Positions 34,631 through 43,776 of a stretch of 44,619 bases of DNA are shown piece by piece. A program made the position numbers and the translations under genes. Numbering within the stretch: position 1 is the first letter of the stretch; the number at the start of each line of letters is the position of its first letter. The DNA lies in NCBI RefSeq assembly GCF_006539285.1, contig NZ_BJMS01000026.1, positions 1 through 44,619 on the forward strand, read 5' to 3'. The stretch is from Sporolactobacillus inulinus. GTDB taxonomy: Bacteria > Bacillota > Bacilli > Bacillales > Sporolactobacillaceae. The notes under the pieces were generated by a model, which made no database searches, had not been told where the DNA came from, and worked only from the letters and a program-made list of their open reading frames with translations.

Positions 34631-34800
34631 TAAAGCAGGTGCGCGGGATTCTGCGGGATCAGCAAGCTAGGAAATTCTCCGGTTTACCCGAGGAGGTTTT
34701 CGGATCGCCCGTAGTCTGCGCGCTTTTGCTGGGGGCAACCCTAGCGTAGGCGCCACATAGCATGGCTTAAGGATCGAGCGCTTTTTGCCCCGTTTATCTA
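34631..34800. ncRNA. Candidate structured noncoding element, GC-rich
   Basis: This stretch has no convincing gene, yet positions 34631-34760 are about 58% G+C by my count, above the surroundings. Its clearest fold is GCTGGGG paired with CCCTAGC (34728-34745, one G-U) capped by a GCAA tetraloop of the GNRA type. Upstream, GCGGGATC (34653-34660) can pair with GATCGCCCGT (34703-34712) around CTCCGG/CCCGAG. Downstream, CCA/TGG and AGCG/CGCT pairings end in TTTTT. It could be an RNA, a dispersed repeat, or remnant sequence; a 34-residue minus-strand frame (34659-34763) also crosses it. Confidence 0.4.
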
Positions 34801-35023
34801 AGTATTTGTGCGAAACGATAAATTTAAGAAACTCATAAGAATTTTGTAACCTGAATGTCTCCTTTTCAATGCTTTAATAGAATCATAATTGTTGAATTCT
34901 AGGAAAAAGGTGCTTTTTTACATAGAAAAAGGGATTGTTTCGTAAGCAGCACGCTTAATTTTTAGAACGACCTATTTGATGCAATGCAGCATTAAATCGT
35001 CTGAAAGCAAGGAGGGGCACATC
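34801..35023 (+). other. AT-rich spacer before the VanZ-like gene
   Basis: About 220 AT-rich bases with no gene. It should contain the promoter of the VanZ-like gene; no clear -35/-10 pair stands out. Confidence 0.3.
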
Positions 35024-36007
35024 ATGGGAAAATCAGCCGATTGTGGGAAAGAAGTCGAGAAATTGGGAGTCCTTTCAGTATGGCGGAATCGCCAGAAATG
35101 GCTGTCCTGTTTTCTATGGATTCTTTTTATTCTCTACCTATGGTCATTGAGCAGAATGAATTTAGTGGCGCCTTTACATTTAGCGCCTAATAGATCCGGT
35201 CCGCAATTTAACGTTCAGGCTTATAATTTGGTACCGATGAACTTTGTGAACACTTTGTTTTACTTGGCGGACCAGCACGATCAGGAGTTTCGTTCCGCTC
35301 TATTCAGTGTTGTTCAGATTTTTACGGCTGCACTGCCATTGGGCGTTTTTGTTCCGATTCTACTACGAAAGCCGATGGAATTCGAACGGTTTATCGGGCT
35401 GTCCTTGTTGATTGGAACATTGATCGAAACGATTCAATTCTTCTTTGCGACTGGAAATGCAAATATTGATGATTTGATTCTTTGCATGATGGGCAGTATT
35501 CTCGGATTTGCACTGTGGCATCTGTTGTCCGATTGGCTGGCAATTAATCATCAGAAGAGAAACCATCGTCTGGTCGTTATTTCATTAATCATTTTCTGCA
35601 CGCTCATGGTTCAGTTTACAGAAATGAGCCATGCAAATTCATCGAGTCAAGCGCAGCGAGCAGTGATTCGTTCACTAGGCATTCCGGATTACGCAGGAAC
35701 GCTGCTTGCGAGCAGCAGAAAAACACTGATTTTACAGACAGACGACAATCAGGGGAAAGTTAATCTTTCTGTTCAACTAAGTGCGGCAACGCAGATTTAT
35801 ACCGAAGAAAATGCCCGTGCTCATCAACCGGAACAAGCGGTTTATCGGCAGCGTTCCTTAGATCATCTCTCTCGATTGCATCACAACGTACCCATTCGTG
35901 TATGGGGGAATGAGCAGAAAGGCGTCTTTCATGCAGAAATCATCATGATTCGTTCCGCGTCCGCAACGCATACTCATCTGATGCAAACGTCTTTTTTTAC
36001 GTTTTAG
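35024..36007 (+). CDS. VanZ-like membrane protein with C-terminal extension
   Basis: 327 residues. The first about 185 hold a VanZ-type domain: WLSCFLWILFILYLWSLS, the conserved YNLVPMNFVNTLFY region, a helix with LPLGVFVPILL, then LLIGTLIETIQFF and NIDDLILCMMGSILGFALW, typical of VanZ/phosphotransbutyrylase-like proteins. After a further helix (LVVISLIIFCTLMVQF) comes an extracytoplasmic domain of about 120 residues with no family I recognise. VanZ proteins are linked to low-level glycopeptide resistance; the role here is unknown. AAGGAGGGG lies before ATG 35024. Confidence 0.82.
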   Translation: MGKSADCGKEVEKLGVLSVWRNRQKWLSCFLWILFILYLWSLSRMNLVAPLHLAPNRSGPQFNVQAYNLVPMNFVNTLFYLADQHDQEFRSALFSVVQIFTAALPLGVFVPILLRKPMEFERFIGLSLLIGTLIETIQFFFATGNANIDDLILCMMGSILGFALWHLLSDWLAINHQKRNHRLVVISLIIFCTLMVQFTEMSHANSSSQAQRAVIRSLGIPDYAGTLLASSRKTLILQTDDNQGKVNLSVQLSAATQIYTEENARAHQPEQAVYRQRSLDHLSRLHHNVPIRVWGNEQKGVFHAEIIMIRSASATHTHLMQTSFFTF

Positions 36008-36044
36008 GCATTTAGGAATCAACTGGAAGCGACTGCTTTTCAAC

Positions 36045-36950
36045 TCATCCAATGCGAATGAGAAAGGGAAGATAAATGAAACTTAGAACGGTTGTAAGGG
36101 TTACGATCAGAGACGCGAGCTCAGAGTCTCCATTAAATTTTTCGATTAACATAACGCTGTTTACGGCAGCCGGCATGCTGACCTCAACGAATAAAACTGA
36201 GGCAAGCATGCCGTGAATCCCCAGCAGGAATAAGACGCCTTTAGCGATAAGTGGGACCAGCAGCAAGCGAAGCAGCACGCCGCCCCAAACATCGAGTCGG
36301 CGAATTCCTGCCAAACGGGTATGACCTAATTTTATTCCAAGGATCAATAGAACGAGCACAGGATAGGCTGCGCCGAGCATTTGAGCTGCAGTATCCATTC
36401 CGCTTGGTAGCGGCAGCTGCAGAAATGCAAAGAGAAAACCAATCAAGGATGCATAGATAAGCGGCGATTTTACGATGTGGACCAACGCTGCTTTACCACT
36501 CATTTCGGCACGGGATGCAATGTAGCTACCAAGAACATTGACGAGAATAATCTGACCGATGACATAAATGGCGCCAAGTGAAAATCCGGATTGACCAAAT
36601 GCAAGCAAAAGAACCGGAAGTCCGTAGTTGTTTGCGTTGCTAAAGACGAGTGTTAACGTTAATGCCCGTTTGCTCCCCTCGGATAAATGCATCCATTTTG
36701 CGGCAACAACGGCGAGCAGCCAAAGAACAGCGGTCATAATCAGTGAAAAAGCAAAGATGTGGAGCACATTGGATCCCTTTAAATGCGACTGTGAAAGTGC
36801 GGATAAGATTAGGGCGGGTGCGAGTATGTATAAGCTGATATTCGCCAGCATTTTGGTATCGATGGGCTGTTTCTTTTGCAATAGAGCACCGCATGTACAG
36901 ATTATCAGGATGGGCAGACTGACAGAGATGAATAAATGGATATATGCCAT
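36045..36950 (-). CDS. AEC-family transporter (auxin efflux carrier type)
   Basis: 301 residues with ten predicted helices in two halves. Markers are LYILAPALILSALSQSHL, FSNANNYGLPVLLLAFG (the NNYG motif), and the C-terminal MPAAVNSVMLIEKFNGD. Bacterial AEC proteins carry malate or other organic acids; the substrate here is unknown. GGAGG is 9 bases before the ATG. It converges with the VanZ-like gene with only 37 bases between and no clear terminator. Confidence 0.9.
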   Translation of the reverse strand: MAYIHLFISVSLPILIICTCGALLQKKQPIDTKMLANISLYILAPALILSALSQSHLKGSNVLHIFAFSLIMTAVLWLLAVVAAKWMHLSEGSKRALTLTLVFSNANNYGLPVLLLAFGQSGFSLGAIYVIGQIILVNVLGSYIASRAEMSGKAALVHIVKSPLIYASLIGFLFAFLQLPLPSGMDTAAQMLGAAYPVLVLLILGIKLGHTRLAGIRRLDVWGGVLLRLLLVPLIAKGVLFLLGIHGMLASVLFVEVSMPAAVNSVMLIEKFNGDSELASLIVTLTTVLSFIYLPFLIRIG

Positions 36951-37197
36951 GATCTAGTGCCTCCAATGACCTGGCTTCCTCTAAGGGAAATTCATTTTCT
37001 TTATCATACCATGAAGCCTGTTTGTTTCGGGGGAAGATGATGTTCCAATCAAAAGAATTGCGAAAATGATTATTTCTTGTGTCAAACAGGCTTGGATCTG
37101 TGGCAGGAAACGGATTTGCATCATATGCTAAGAGCAGATACATTCTTGGAAGTGTGATGATGGCCAGGCAACTTGAGACAGAGTGAGGCGATCAGCC

Positions 37198-37485
37198 ATG
37201 GAAATGGGACAGTGGGTTCACACAAAATATATGGGGAAGCATGATTGCATTGGTTTCGTGACATCAATTTATCCTGACTTTAAACGGTGCAAGCTGCGTG
37301 TCACACAGTGCGAAAACCATCCGCGAATGAAGTGGCTCGAAATTTCTTTTGAAGATGTACTCCCTAATCACGATGCGCTTACGAACCAAGAATTGAATAG
37401 CTTAATTGATTTGGCTTTGGCTACCTATGATAAAGAATGGTTTGAAAAACTAACCGCTATGGTACTGAAGGAACAGATCAAGTAA
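37198..37485 (+). CDS. IDEAL-domain protein
   Basis: 95 residues: a beta-rich N-terminal half (MGQWVHTKYMGKHDCIGFV, CKLRVTQCENHPRMKWLEI) and a C-terminal helical half NSLIDLALATYDKEWFEKL that matches the IDEAL domain of small Bacillales proteins. GAGG is 9 bases before ATG 37198; an earlier in-frame start is possible. Function not known; IDEAL-domain proteins such as ComK-related or YpiB-type ones differ widely. Confidence 0.75.
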   Translation: MEMGQWVHTKYMGKHDCIGFVTSIYPDFKRCKLRVTQCENHPRMKWLEISFEDVLPNHDALTNQELNSLIDLALATYDKEWFEKLTAMVLKEQIK

Positions 37486-37573
37486 CAAAATGATCACGGA
37501 GCTGGCTAGATAAATGTAAACCCTTACAGATTGGCTTAGCCTTTTTATCGGATCACTCCCCAAATAATAAGAA

Positions 37574-37610
37574 AGCGTCTCACAAATCAGTAGATTTGTG
37601 AGACGCTCTC
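37574..37610. terminator. Bidirectional terminator
   Basis: AGCGTCTCACAAATC pairs perfectly with GATTTGTGAGACGCT around AGTA, followed by CTCTTT. It separates the IDEAL-domain gene from the converging acyltransferase gene. Confidence 0.8.
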
Positions 37611-37650
37611 TTTATCATTGTTTGCGAGACAAGAACAGCGAGATAGATGC

Positions 37651-39498
37651 TTAAACCAGTTGAAGAAGGGCATGAACGATCAGTGCTGAATACTTCCTTG
37701 CGCCGGTAATCGACAGGTGAACGCCGTCACTGCCGATATAAGATGCTTGTCCCGCACTTGCCTGATGCCAGTCAACGGATGTGACATTTTTGTGTTTCGC
37801 AGCTGTTTGCTGAATCATTTGGTTTACGACGCGTTCCCATGGTCGCGGAACGCGAATTGTGATTAGAACAATTTTGCGATTCGGGCCGATTAAGCGGATT
37901 AATTCATCCATTTCTTCTTGATCGTATGGACCGTTTGTTCCGAGTTCAATGATCACATAACGACCGAGGGCACCAGATTGTTTTAATTGATTGAGCGTGG
38001 TAAATCCTTCTCGGAACTGTCTGCCCACCTTACAATCAATCGTGAGCTGTGGAATTGATTTTTTTAAATAAGGTTCGGCGCCGAGCATGACGGAATCACC
38101 GATCGCAGTGACTTTTCCACTGGTAAATGAGTTGGCGCTGCGTGATGGCGGACTTTGTGTTTGTGCTTCACTATTGCTTTTTGTTTTTTTCTTCGTTGCC
38201 TGTTGCTTCTGTTTTGCATGGCTTGTCTGCCCTTTTGCATCTCCCGGTTCATCCTGCTTGTCCGCTTGTGTTCCTTTATGCTGGGGGTGCTGCACAACTG
38301 CCGCCTGTTTAGAATGAACCGGGAACCGAAGCGCATGCCTGGCCGCAACGGATGTTCCCGAAAAAATCAGAAACAGTGCGAATAGACCGATGCCTGCCTG
38401 CTGGACAATCAACCAGCCGCTGCTTGCACGATTTCTGCGCCGAATCGGCTGTTCAATCAAACGATAAGACAATGCAGAGACAAGGATAATTAAGATTAAC
38501 TGTATCACGATACGCAGCGGATGGACCTCGTTTGCCTGATTTGCAGGCGTTGTGAGTTGTATGATGGGGTAATGCCATAAATACATTCCATAAGAACGTA
38601 CACCGATCCAACGCAGTGGTCTGGCACCGATCCACTTGCCAAGCAGGGTAGATGGATGGGCAAGTGCTGAGATTAGAACCACAACCACAATAGAAAACAA
38701 ACCGAGACCGCCGCTGTAGAGAAAAGGTTCGAAGGCGTCGACATAACCGATGCATAAGAACAGAAACAGAAGGGCAAGGCCACCCATTCCATCAAGAAAA
38801 ATGCCCTGCGCTTTGCTTCCGGTTAGATGACGGCTTGGCCAAATACAAGCAAGAATTGCACCGAAAAGCAATGAAAATGCCCGCGAGTCGGTTCCATAAT
38901 AAACGCGGCTCGGATCCGTACCGAAGTGATAGAGCAGTCCCATACACAGTAAGGACCCTGCAGCTAAAACAAGGGTAAGTATGTAGAGGGCTTTTTTACT
39001 TTTAAACAATCGAAGGACAAACAGGACAAGGAGCGGCCAAATAAGATAGAATTGTTCTTCAACTGCCAAGGACCAAAAATGTTTCAGAAGTGAAGGATTC
39101 ATAAAACTGTCAAAATAGGATTGATGATGAAAGACCGACCACCAGTTACTGAAATAAAAGAGCGCGGCAACGGCATCCATCTGCGTTTCATGCAGCAAGC
39201 TTGGCTGGAAGAAAAAAACATAGCCATATATAATTGTGACCACAGTGATCATTGCAGGCAATAGTCGTCTTGCGCGTCTGATCCAAAACCGTTTGAGATT
39301 AATGGTTTCGGATCTTTCCCATTCTTCAATCAAAAGATCAGTAATCAGATAGCCGGATAGAACAAAAAAGACACCGACTCCGAGAAAACCGCCGCCAGCC
39401 CAGGGCAGATTCATATGATAGGCAATGACAGCGAGAACCGAAATCGCCCTCAGCCCATCTAACCCGCCCATATAGCGGCGTTTCGTGTTTAATTCCAA
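37651..39498 (-). CDS. OatA-like O-acetyltransferase (acyltransferase-3 plus SGNH)
   Basis: 615 residues. Residues about 10-360 form an acyltransferase-3 membrane domain with ten or more helices, including GLDGLRAISVLAVIAYH and GGFLGVGVFFVLSGYLIT. After a Lys/Gln/Thr/Ser-rich linker (about 395-455) comes an extracytoplasmic SGNH hydrolase domain: GDSVMLGAEPYL (Ser), ELGTNGPYDQEE (Asn) and DGVHLSITG (Asp, His). This is the OatA layout, transferring acetyl groups to peptidoglycan muramic acid and giving lysozyme resistance; acetylation of another surface polymer remains possible. I use TTG 39498, 10 bases after GGAGG; the upstream ATG 39534 lacks a ribosome binding site. Confidence 0.88.
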   Translation of the reverse strand: MELNTKRRYMGGLDGLRAISVLAVIAYHMNLPWAGGGFLGVGVFFVLSGYLITDLLIEEWERSETINLKRFWIRRARRLLPAMITVVTIIYGYVFFFQPSLLHETQMDAVAALFYFSNWWSVFHHQSYFDSFMNPSLLKHFWSLAVEEQFYLIWPLLVLFVLRLFKSKKALYILTLVLAAGSLLCMGLLYHFGTDPSRVYYGTDSRAFSLLFGAILACIWPSRHLTGSKAQGIFLDGMGGLALLFLFLCIGYVDAFEPFLYSGGLGLFSIVVVVLISALAHPSTLLGKWIGARPLRWIGVRSYGMYLWHYPIIQLTTPANQANEVHPLRIVIQLILIILVSALSYRLIEQPIRRRNRASSGWLIVQQAGIGLFALFLIFSGTSVAARHALRFPVHSKQAAVVQHPQHKGTQADKQDEPGDAKGQTSHAKQKQQATKKKTKSNSEAQTQSPPSRSANSFTSGKVTAIGDSVMLGAEPYLKKSIPQLTIDCKVGRQFREGFTTLNQLKQSGALGRYVIIELGTNGPYDQEEMDELIRLIGPNRKIVLITIRVPRPWERVVNQMIQQTAAKHKNVTSVDWHQASAGQASYIGSDGVHLSITGARKYSALIVHALLQLV

Positions 39499-39760
39499 GT
39501 GAACTCGCCCTCCGTGAATGATGTGTTTCGCCATGTTGCTGAGGCGAGCGTTGTTTCTTTGTCGTTACGAACAAACTGCTCACATTGCTTAATAGCTATA
39601 GATTAAGTTTACCTCATGGCGCAAGAGAAAAGATTGCATTCCATTTAAAAAAAGATTGAAATTTTATCCATAGATTAAAAGATTCGAAATGAATCAGAAT
39701 TGCATGTCATTTATTTCTTTGATTTTATGTTAAACTAGTAAAAAAACAGAGGTTTCTCAT
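39499..39760 (+). other. AT-rich intergenic region
   Basis: Divergent region between the acyltransferase gene and the microproteins. An extended -10 (TGTTAAACT, 39728-39736) may drive the microprotein pair. Nothing else recognised. Confidence 0.35.
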
Positions 39761-39868
39761 ATGAATCAATGTACGAAACAACGTGGTTTGAAAAAGCGGA
39801 TCGCAATCGTGATCAATCATCATTATAACAAAAGAAACAACCTAATGTTCTTGGAGGTGCGGTTATGA
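39761..39868 (+). CDS. Basic microprotein, coupled to the next gene
   Basis: A 35-residue frame, strongly basic (KQRGLKKRIAIVINHHYNKR). ACAGAGG lies about 9 bases before its ATG. Its stop TGA overlaps the ATG of the next microprotein by 4 bases (ATGA), and the ribosome binding site of that next gene lies inside it. It may be a translated coupling leader rather than a functional protein. No family recognised. Confidence 0.45.
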   Translation: MNQCTKQRGLKKRIAIVINHHYNKRNNLMFLEVRL

Positions 39869-40002
39869 ATAAAAAGACGCTCAAGTCGGAAGAAGGGAAG
39901 AAAAAAGGCGGTAAAATTGTAACCATCATCGCGATTATCTGTGCCGTTGATGTGGTTGCAACATTAATTTACTATTACGCATCGGGCAACTTTAATTTTT
40001 AA
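39865..40002 (+). CDS. Single-helix membrane microprotein
   Basis: 45 residues: a charged cytoplasmic N-terminus (MNKKTLKSEEGKKKGGK), one transmembrane helix (IVTIIAIICAVDVVATLIYYY) and a short ASGNFNF tail. TTGGAGGTG provides a strong ribosome binding site 6 bases before ATG 39865. It ends just before a strong terminator, which supports a real transcript. Function unknown; resembles small membrane proteins often missed in annotation. Confidence 0.7.
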   Translation: MNKKTLKSEEGKKKGGKIVTIIAIICAVDVVATLIYYYASGNFNF

Positions 40003-40031
40003 AGCGCTTGGACAAAAAAAGGAAACAATAA

Positions 40032-40063
40032 AAAAACCGGGCGCTTTTTGCCCGGTTTTTCTT
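40032..40063. terminator. Bidirectional terminator
   Basis: AAAAACCGGGC pairs perfectly with GCCCGGTTTTT around GCTTTTT-type loop sequence. It ends the microprotein transcript and the converging MMPL operon. Confidence 0.88.
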
Positions 40064-40082
40064 ATGTTCTTTCATTTACATT

Positions 40083-43000
40083 TTATATGGATGGTGAATC
40101 ATCTAAAGGTACCGATTTTTTCGGACGCTCCATAAACGGCCACCAGTTGCCGCGACCAAGCAATTTTACCATTATCGGAATGAACAATGGAATTAAGATC
40201 GCTGCGTAAAGCACTAAACCAATAATAACAACCGTTGAAATTTCAACGAGTGACAGCATTCCGGAAGGCATCATTGCCGCAAAAGTACCGCTGAGGATCA
40301 AAACAGCGGAGAAGATTACACTTCCCATATGCCACAACGTGAGCAGCATGCGTTCCTTTATTGCTTGATTTGCATACTCATTAAATCGTGTCATGACAAA
40401 GATTGAGTAGTCAATGCCCAAGGCTACGAGGACGATAAAGCCGAAAAATTGCGTCGTCCACGTCAACCCTGAGAAGTGAAAGAGCTTAGTGAAGATCAGC
40501 TCTGTGAAGCCCATTGACGCGAAATAGGTGAGCAGCAACGATGCCATTAAATAGATCGGCATGCTGAGCGAGCGCAGCACGATAACGAGTGCGATAAAGA
40601 CGCCGATAATGACAAAGGTAACGGCTTTTTGATAGTCAGAACTTACAAGTTGTTTCAAATCGCTATTAACACTGGCGATACCGCTGACCCCAATCTGAGC
40701 ATTTTCGAGCTTCGTTCCTTTTAGAATTGATGGAAGTTCTTTTTTCAGGTTGCGCAGATCAGCAATCCCTTTATTGGTATACGGATCTTCCTTCATGGTC
40801 ACTTGAATGGTTGTGATCTTTCCATCATTGCTCATGTATTGATCAAGGGCGGTCTTAAAATCTTTATCGTTAAAAATCTGTTCAGGTACATAGATGCCCG
40901 ACTGATCATAAGGAAGCTTTGACCAGCTGCCGACTAACTTGTTTGCCGATTGAAGACCGCCTTGAATTTTATTGGTCCCGTTTGCACCTTCGGATAATCC
41001 ACTAGACAGGTCTTTCATCTGATCTTGAACATCAGAAAATCCATTCTTCAGTTTTTCTTGACCCGATGCAATTTGCGTTAAGGCATTAGTAATCTTCGGG
41101 GTGTTGGCAATCACTTGCGCTTGACCATTGCTTGCCTGGTTTAACCCGTTTTCCAGTTGAGCGAGGCCAGTATCGAGTTGTGCCAAACCGGACTTAAAAG
41201 CGCTAAGTCCATCGGAGACTTTGGCAGACTGGGCGTTCAGGGTGTTCATTCCGTCTGCCAGCGCTTGGATGTTCTTATTGAGTTGGCTGATTTGTCCTTG
41301 TGCTGCTTGCGACTGTTTCGCTGCTTCAGACTGGATCGAGGACTGCAGCTGGTTCATCTCATCCGGAAGCTTTTGCAATCCAGCAGCCATTGTTCTGAAA
41401 TTAGGGTCCCGCATCGCTTCAGGGTGTGCCGCTGCGTATGCCTGCAGACCCGATTGAATTTGTGCTAAGGTTTTCTTTAATTGTGTTGTATCGATGGCCG
41501 GCTGAGCGCTTGACCCGCTTGAAAATTTTCCGAGCTGATCGGAGAGCGTCTTCAAGCTCTGAGCAACTTTTTGATACCCGTTTTGAAGTTGCTGCTGCCC
41601 CGTCTGCAGCTGTGCCAGTTGCTTTTGCGCATCGTGAACATGCGTCCTGATTTCACCGGTTCCGCTTGATCCCTTTTTAATTCCGTCGGAAATCTTTGCC
41701 AGTGCAGATTGCAGATCTTGAACGCCTTTTTTTGTATCGTTTGTGCCGACTTGCAGTTTGTCAGCTCCGGTTTGTACGGCTGCAAGCTGAGGCTGCGAGG
41801 CATCAATTTTCTTACTTGTGTCGTTCAGACTTTTTTGTAAGGTGCCTAAGCCGTCAGAGGCATCCGATAAACCATTGTGCAGTGATTGTGACTGTTTCGC
41901 AACATAGATATCATTTAATCGATCCCCCAAAGGACGGGAAATACTCATGACCTTTGACACATTTGCATCCGTCTTTAGTTCAGTTGAAATCCGTTCAATG
42001 AGTGCAATATAATCCGTTGTTTTCATGTTATCATCATTTTTTAAGTAGATGGTTGCTGGGGATATATTTCCCGGACCGAAGTCATTTGAGACAACGTCAA
42101 ATCCTTCCTTTGCTGCATAATGGTCAGGAAGCTCTTCAGGTGAGTTAAAAGATAATTGACCATTGTAAGTCAGAATCGGCGGAACGAGGAAGGCAGCAAC
42201 AATTAAAAGTGCAATCAGCGGACGCGTAAACGCAAGATTACCTGCACCTGCCCAAAGCGGACTCTTCGGTTCTTTGATTTTAGCGACCATCGGCCAGAAT
42301 AACTGTTTGCCCAACGTGGACATAAACAGAGGCAGCAAGGTGAAAAGTGCTAACAGCAAGAAGATAACACCGACACCGACGGCGATCGCGCTGCGGTAAA
42401 GACTAAATTGAACAAAAGCAAGAGACAGGAACGCGATGAAGACCGGAATCCCACTGTGCAGAACGGTTTTACCGGCGGTTCTAAAAGTTTCCTGTGTTGC
42501 CCGGGTTTTGTCCTTTCCTTTTGCAAGTTCTTCCTTAAAACGGCTCATGAGTAAGATGCAGTAGTCCGTTCCAATCCCGAACATGATGGCAACCATGAAA
42601 ATTTGTGTAAAATTGGAGACCGGAAAGTCAAAATATTTGATCAGGAATGCAACCACACTCTGAGCAACGATGTAACTGATTCCTACGGTGACGAGCGGAA
42701 TAAATGGTGCGATCAGTGAACGGAAGACGAGTAAAAGAACAACAAGTATGAATACAACGGTAATCCATTCCGTCTTTTGCAGTCCGGCTTCCGCGGAGGT
42801 ACTCATATCGTCATTGATCAGTTCTTGACCCGTAAGATAGGTCTTGACTCCTTCCGTTTTGATTTGCGTATCCATTTTGGCGCGCAATTGATGGACGGTC
42901 ACATCGTTCGTGTTTTCCACTTGAAAGACTGCCATGAGCGTTTTGTTGTTATTTGCGACCAGTTGACTCTTTAAATCGGTCTGTTCAAAACTGTCAACGA

Positions 43001-43307
43001 CATTATTGATATGGAGGTCTTTCTGATCCGCCCTTATTTTTTGCAGTGTTTCTTTGATATGATCCATTTTCTTATCTGATAATCCTTGATCAGAATGGAA
43101 CACTGCAATGTATGATGTCGTGTTCTGATCACCATTGAATTGCTTTTCAATTCTGCCGGCGACACTGCTTGAATAATCATTTGGAAGCGCATAGCCGCCT
43201 TTATCACGGACGAGCTGATTCATATTCGGTTGCGTTATGATCAATGCCGCCAGACCAACAACCCAAATGGCCAGCAAAACCCATCGAAGCTTGATTACTT
43301 TCTTCAT
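40083..43307 (-). CDS. MMPL-family (RND-type) transporter with Leu/Gly heptad repeats
   Basis: 1074 residues with two MMPL halves. Each has a cluster of about five or six helices, including the GIGTDYCILLMSRFKEE motif in the first half and GIDYSIFVMTRFNEY in the second. Between them (about residues 480-800) is an extracytoplasmic coiled region built of repeats of the LxxG type (GLAQLDTGLAQLENGLNQAS, KLKNGFSDV, GLSEGANG), as in YdgH/YhgE-type proteins. It probably moves lipids, or exports hydrophobic drugs, by proton motive force. It overlaps the MarR gene upstream by 4 bases, so the regulator controls its own exporter. Confidence 0.92.
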   Translation of the reverse strand: MKKVIKLRWVLLAIWVVGLAALIITQPNMNQLVRDKGGYALPNDYSSSVAGRIEKQFNGDQNTTSYIAVFHSDQGLSDKKMDHIKETLQKIRADQKDLHINNVVDSFEQTDLKSQLVANNNKTLMAVFQVENTNDVTVHQLRAKMDTQIKTEGVKTYLTGQELINDDMSTSAEAGLQKTEWITVVFILVVLLLVFRSLIAPFIPLVTVGISYIVAQSVVAFLIKYFDFPVSNFTQIFMVAIMFGIGTDYCILLMSRFKEELAKGKDKTRATQETFRTAGKTVLHSGIPVFIAFLSLAFVQFSLYRSAIAVGVGVIFLLLALFTLLPLFMSTLGKQLFWPMVAKIKEPKSPLWAGAGNLAFTRPLIALLIVAAFLVPPILTYNGQLSFNSPEELPDHYAAKEGFDVVSNDFGPGNISPATIYLKNDDNMKTTDYIALIERISTELKTDANVSKVMSISRPLGDRLNDIYVAKQSQSLHNGLSDASDGLGTLQKSLNDTSKKIDASQPQLAAVQTGADKLQVGTNDTKKGVQDLQSALAKISDGIKKGSSGTGEIRTHVHDAQKQLAQLQTGQQQLQNGYQKVAQSLKTLSDQLGKFSSGSSAQPAIDTTQLKKTLAQIQSGLQAYAAAHPEAMRDPNFRTMAAGLQKLPDEMNQLQSSIQSEAAKQSQAAQGQISQLNKNIQALADGMNTLNAQSAKVSDGLSAFKSGLAQLDTGLAQLENGLNQASNGQAQVIANTPKITNALTQIASGQEKLKNGFSDVQDQMKDLSSGLSEGANGTNKIQGGLQSANKLVGSWSKLPYDQSGIYVPEQIFNDKDFKTALDQYMSNDGKITTIQVTMKEDPYTNKGIADLRNLKKELPSILKGTKLENAQIGVSGIASVNSDLKQLVSSDYQKAVTFVIIGVFIALVIVLRSLSMPIYLMASLLLTYFASMGFTELIFTKLFHFSGLTWTTQFFGFIVLVALGIDYSIFVMTRFNEYANQAIKERMLLTLWHMGSVIFSAVLILSGTFAAMMPSGMLSLVEISTVVIIGLVLYAAILIPLFIPIMVKLLGRGNWWPFMERPKKSVPLDDSPSI

Positions 43308-43753
43308 TTTTCCACCTTCTGTTTCCGAATCGTTTCATTGATTTTCGTATAAATTCGGATGAATTCCTTACTGTCTTCTTCACCGACTTCTTCAATCCAT
43401 TTGCCGACAAGGTCATGGATCTTTTGCTCACCTTCTTGTAAGATAGCACGACCATTGGCTGTGATATACAGGCCAAAACTGCGATTATCAATCTTTTGTT
43501 TTTCAACGTATCCTTTCGCTATTAACCGATTGACGCGAATACTGACGCCGCTTTTGTTAATATCCAGTGCTTCTGAAATCTGGATTGAGCTAATTCCATG
43601 ATGACGATAAATCATGCGCAGCAAGCACATCTGTTCATAAGTAATGCCATGGGAGCGAAGCACGCCCTCAACGGCTTCATGGATCTTATTGGATGTATAA
43701 ATCGAAACCTCTTCATAGGCACTAATTAGGGATTTGATCGAGTCAAGCTCCAT
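43304..43753 (-). CDS. MarR-family transcriptional regulator
   Basis: 149 residues, a winged helix-turn-helix dimer. DNA-binding part: ISSIQISEALDINKSGVSIRVNRLI, then the wing KQKIDNRSFGLYITANGR. No cysteine-based sensor is apparent, so a small ligand is likely. It is the first gene of an operon with the MMPL transporter (ATGA overlap), and palindromes in its promoter fit autorepression. Confidence 0.9.
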   Translation of the reverse strand: MELDSIKSLISAYEEVSIYTSNKIHEAVEGVLRSHGITYEQMCLLRMIYRHHGISSIQISEALDINKSGVSIRVNRLIAKGYVEKQKIDNRSFGLYITANGRAILQEGEQKIHDLVGKWIEEVGEEDSKEFIRIYTKINETIRKQKVEK

Positions 43754-43776
43754 TTATTGAACCTCCATAGGATAGA

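Noticed and set aside
34659-34763. A 34-residue minus-strand frame across the GC-rich element
   Set aside because: No ribosome binding site, and the same bases form better RNA-like pairings; not strong enough to call a gene.
41157-41950. Several long open frames opposite or within the MMPL gene
   Set aside because: They arise from the repetitive LxxG coding region and have no ribosome binding sites.
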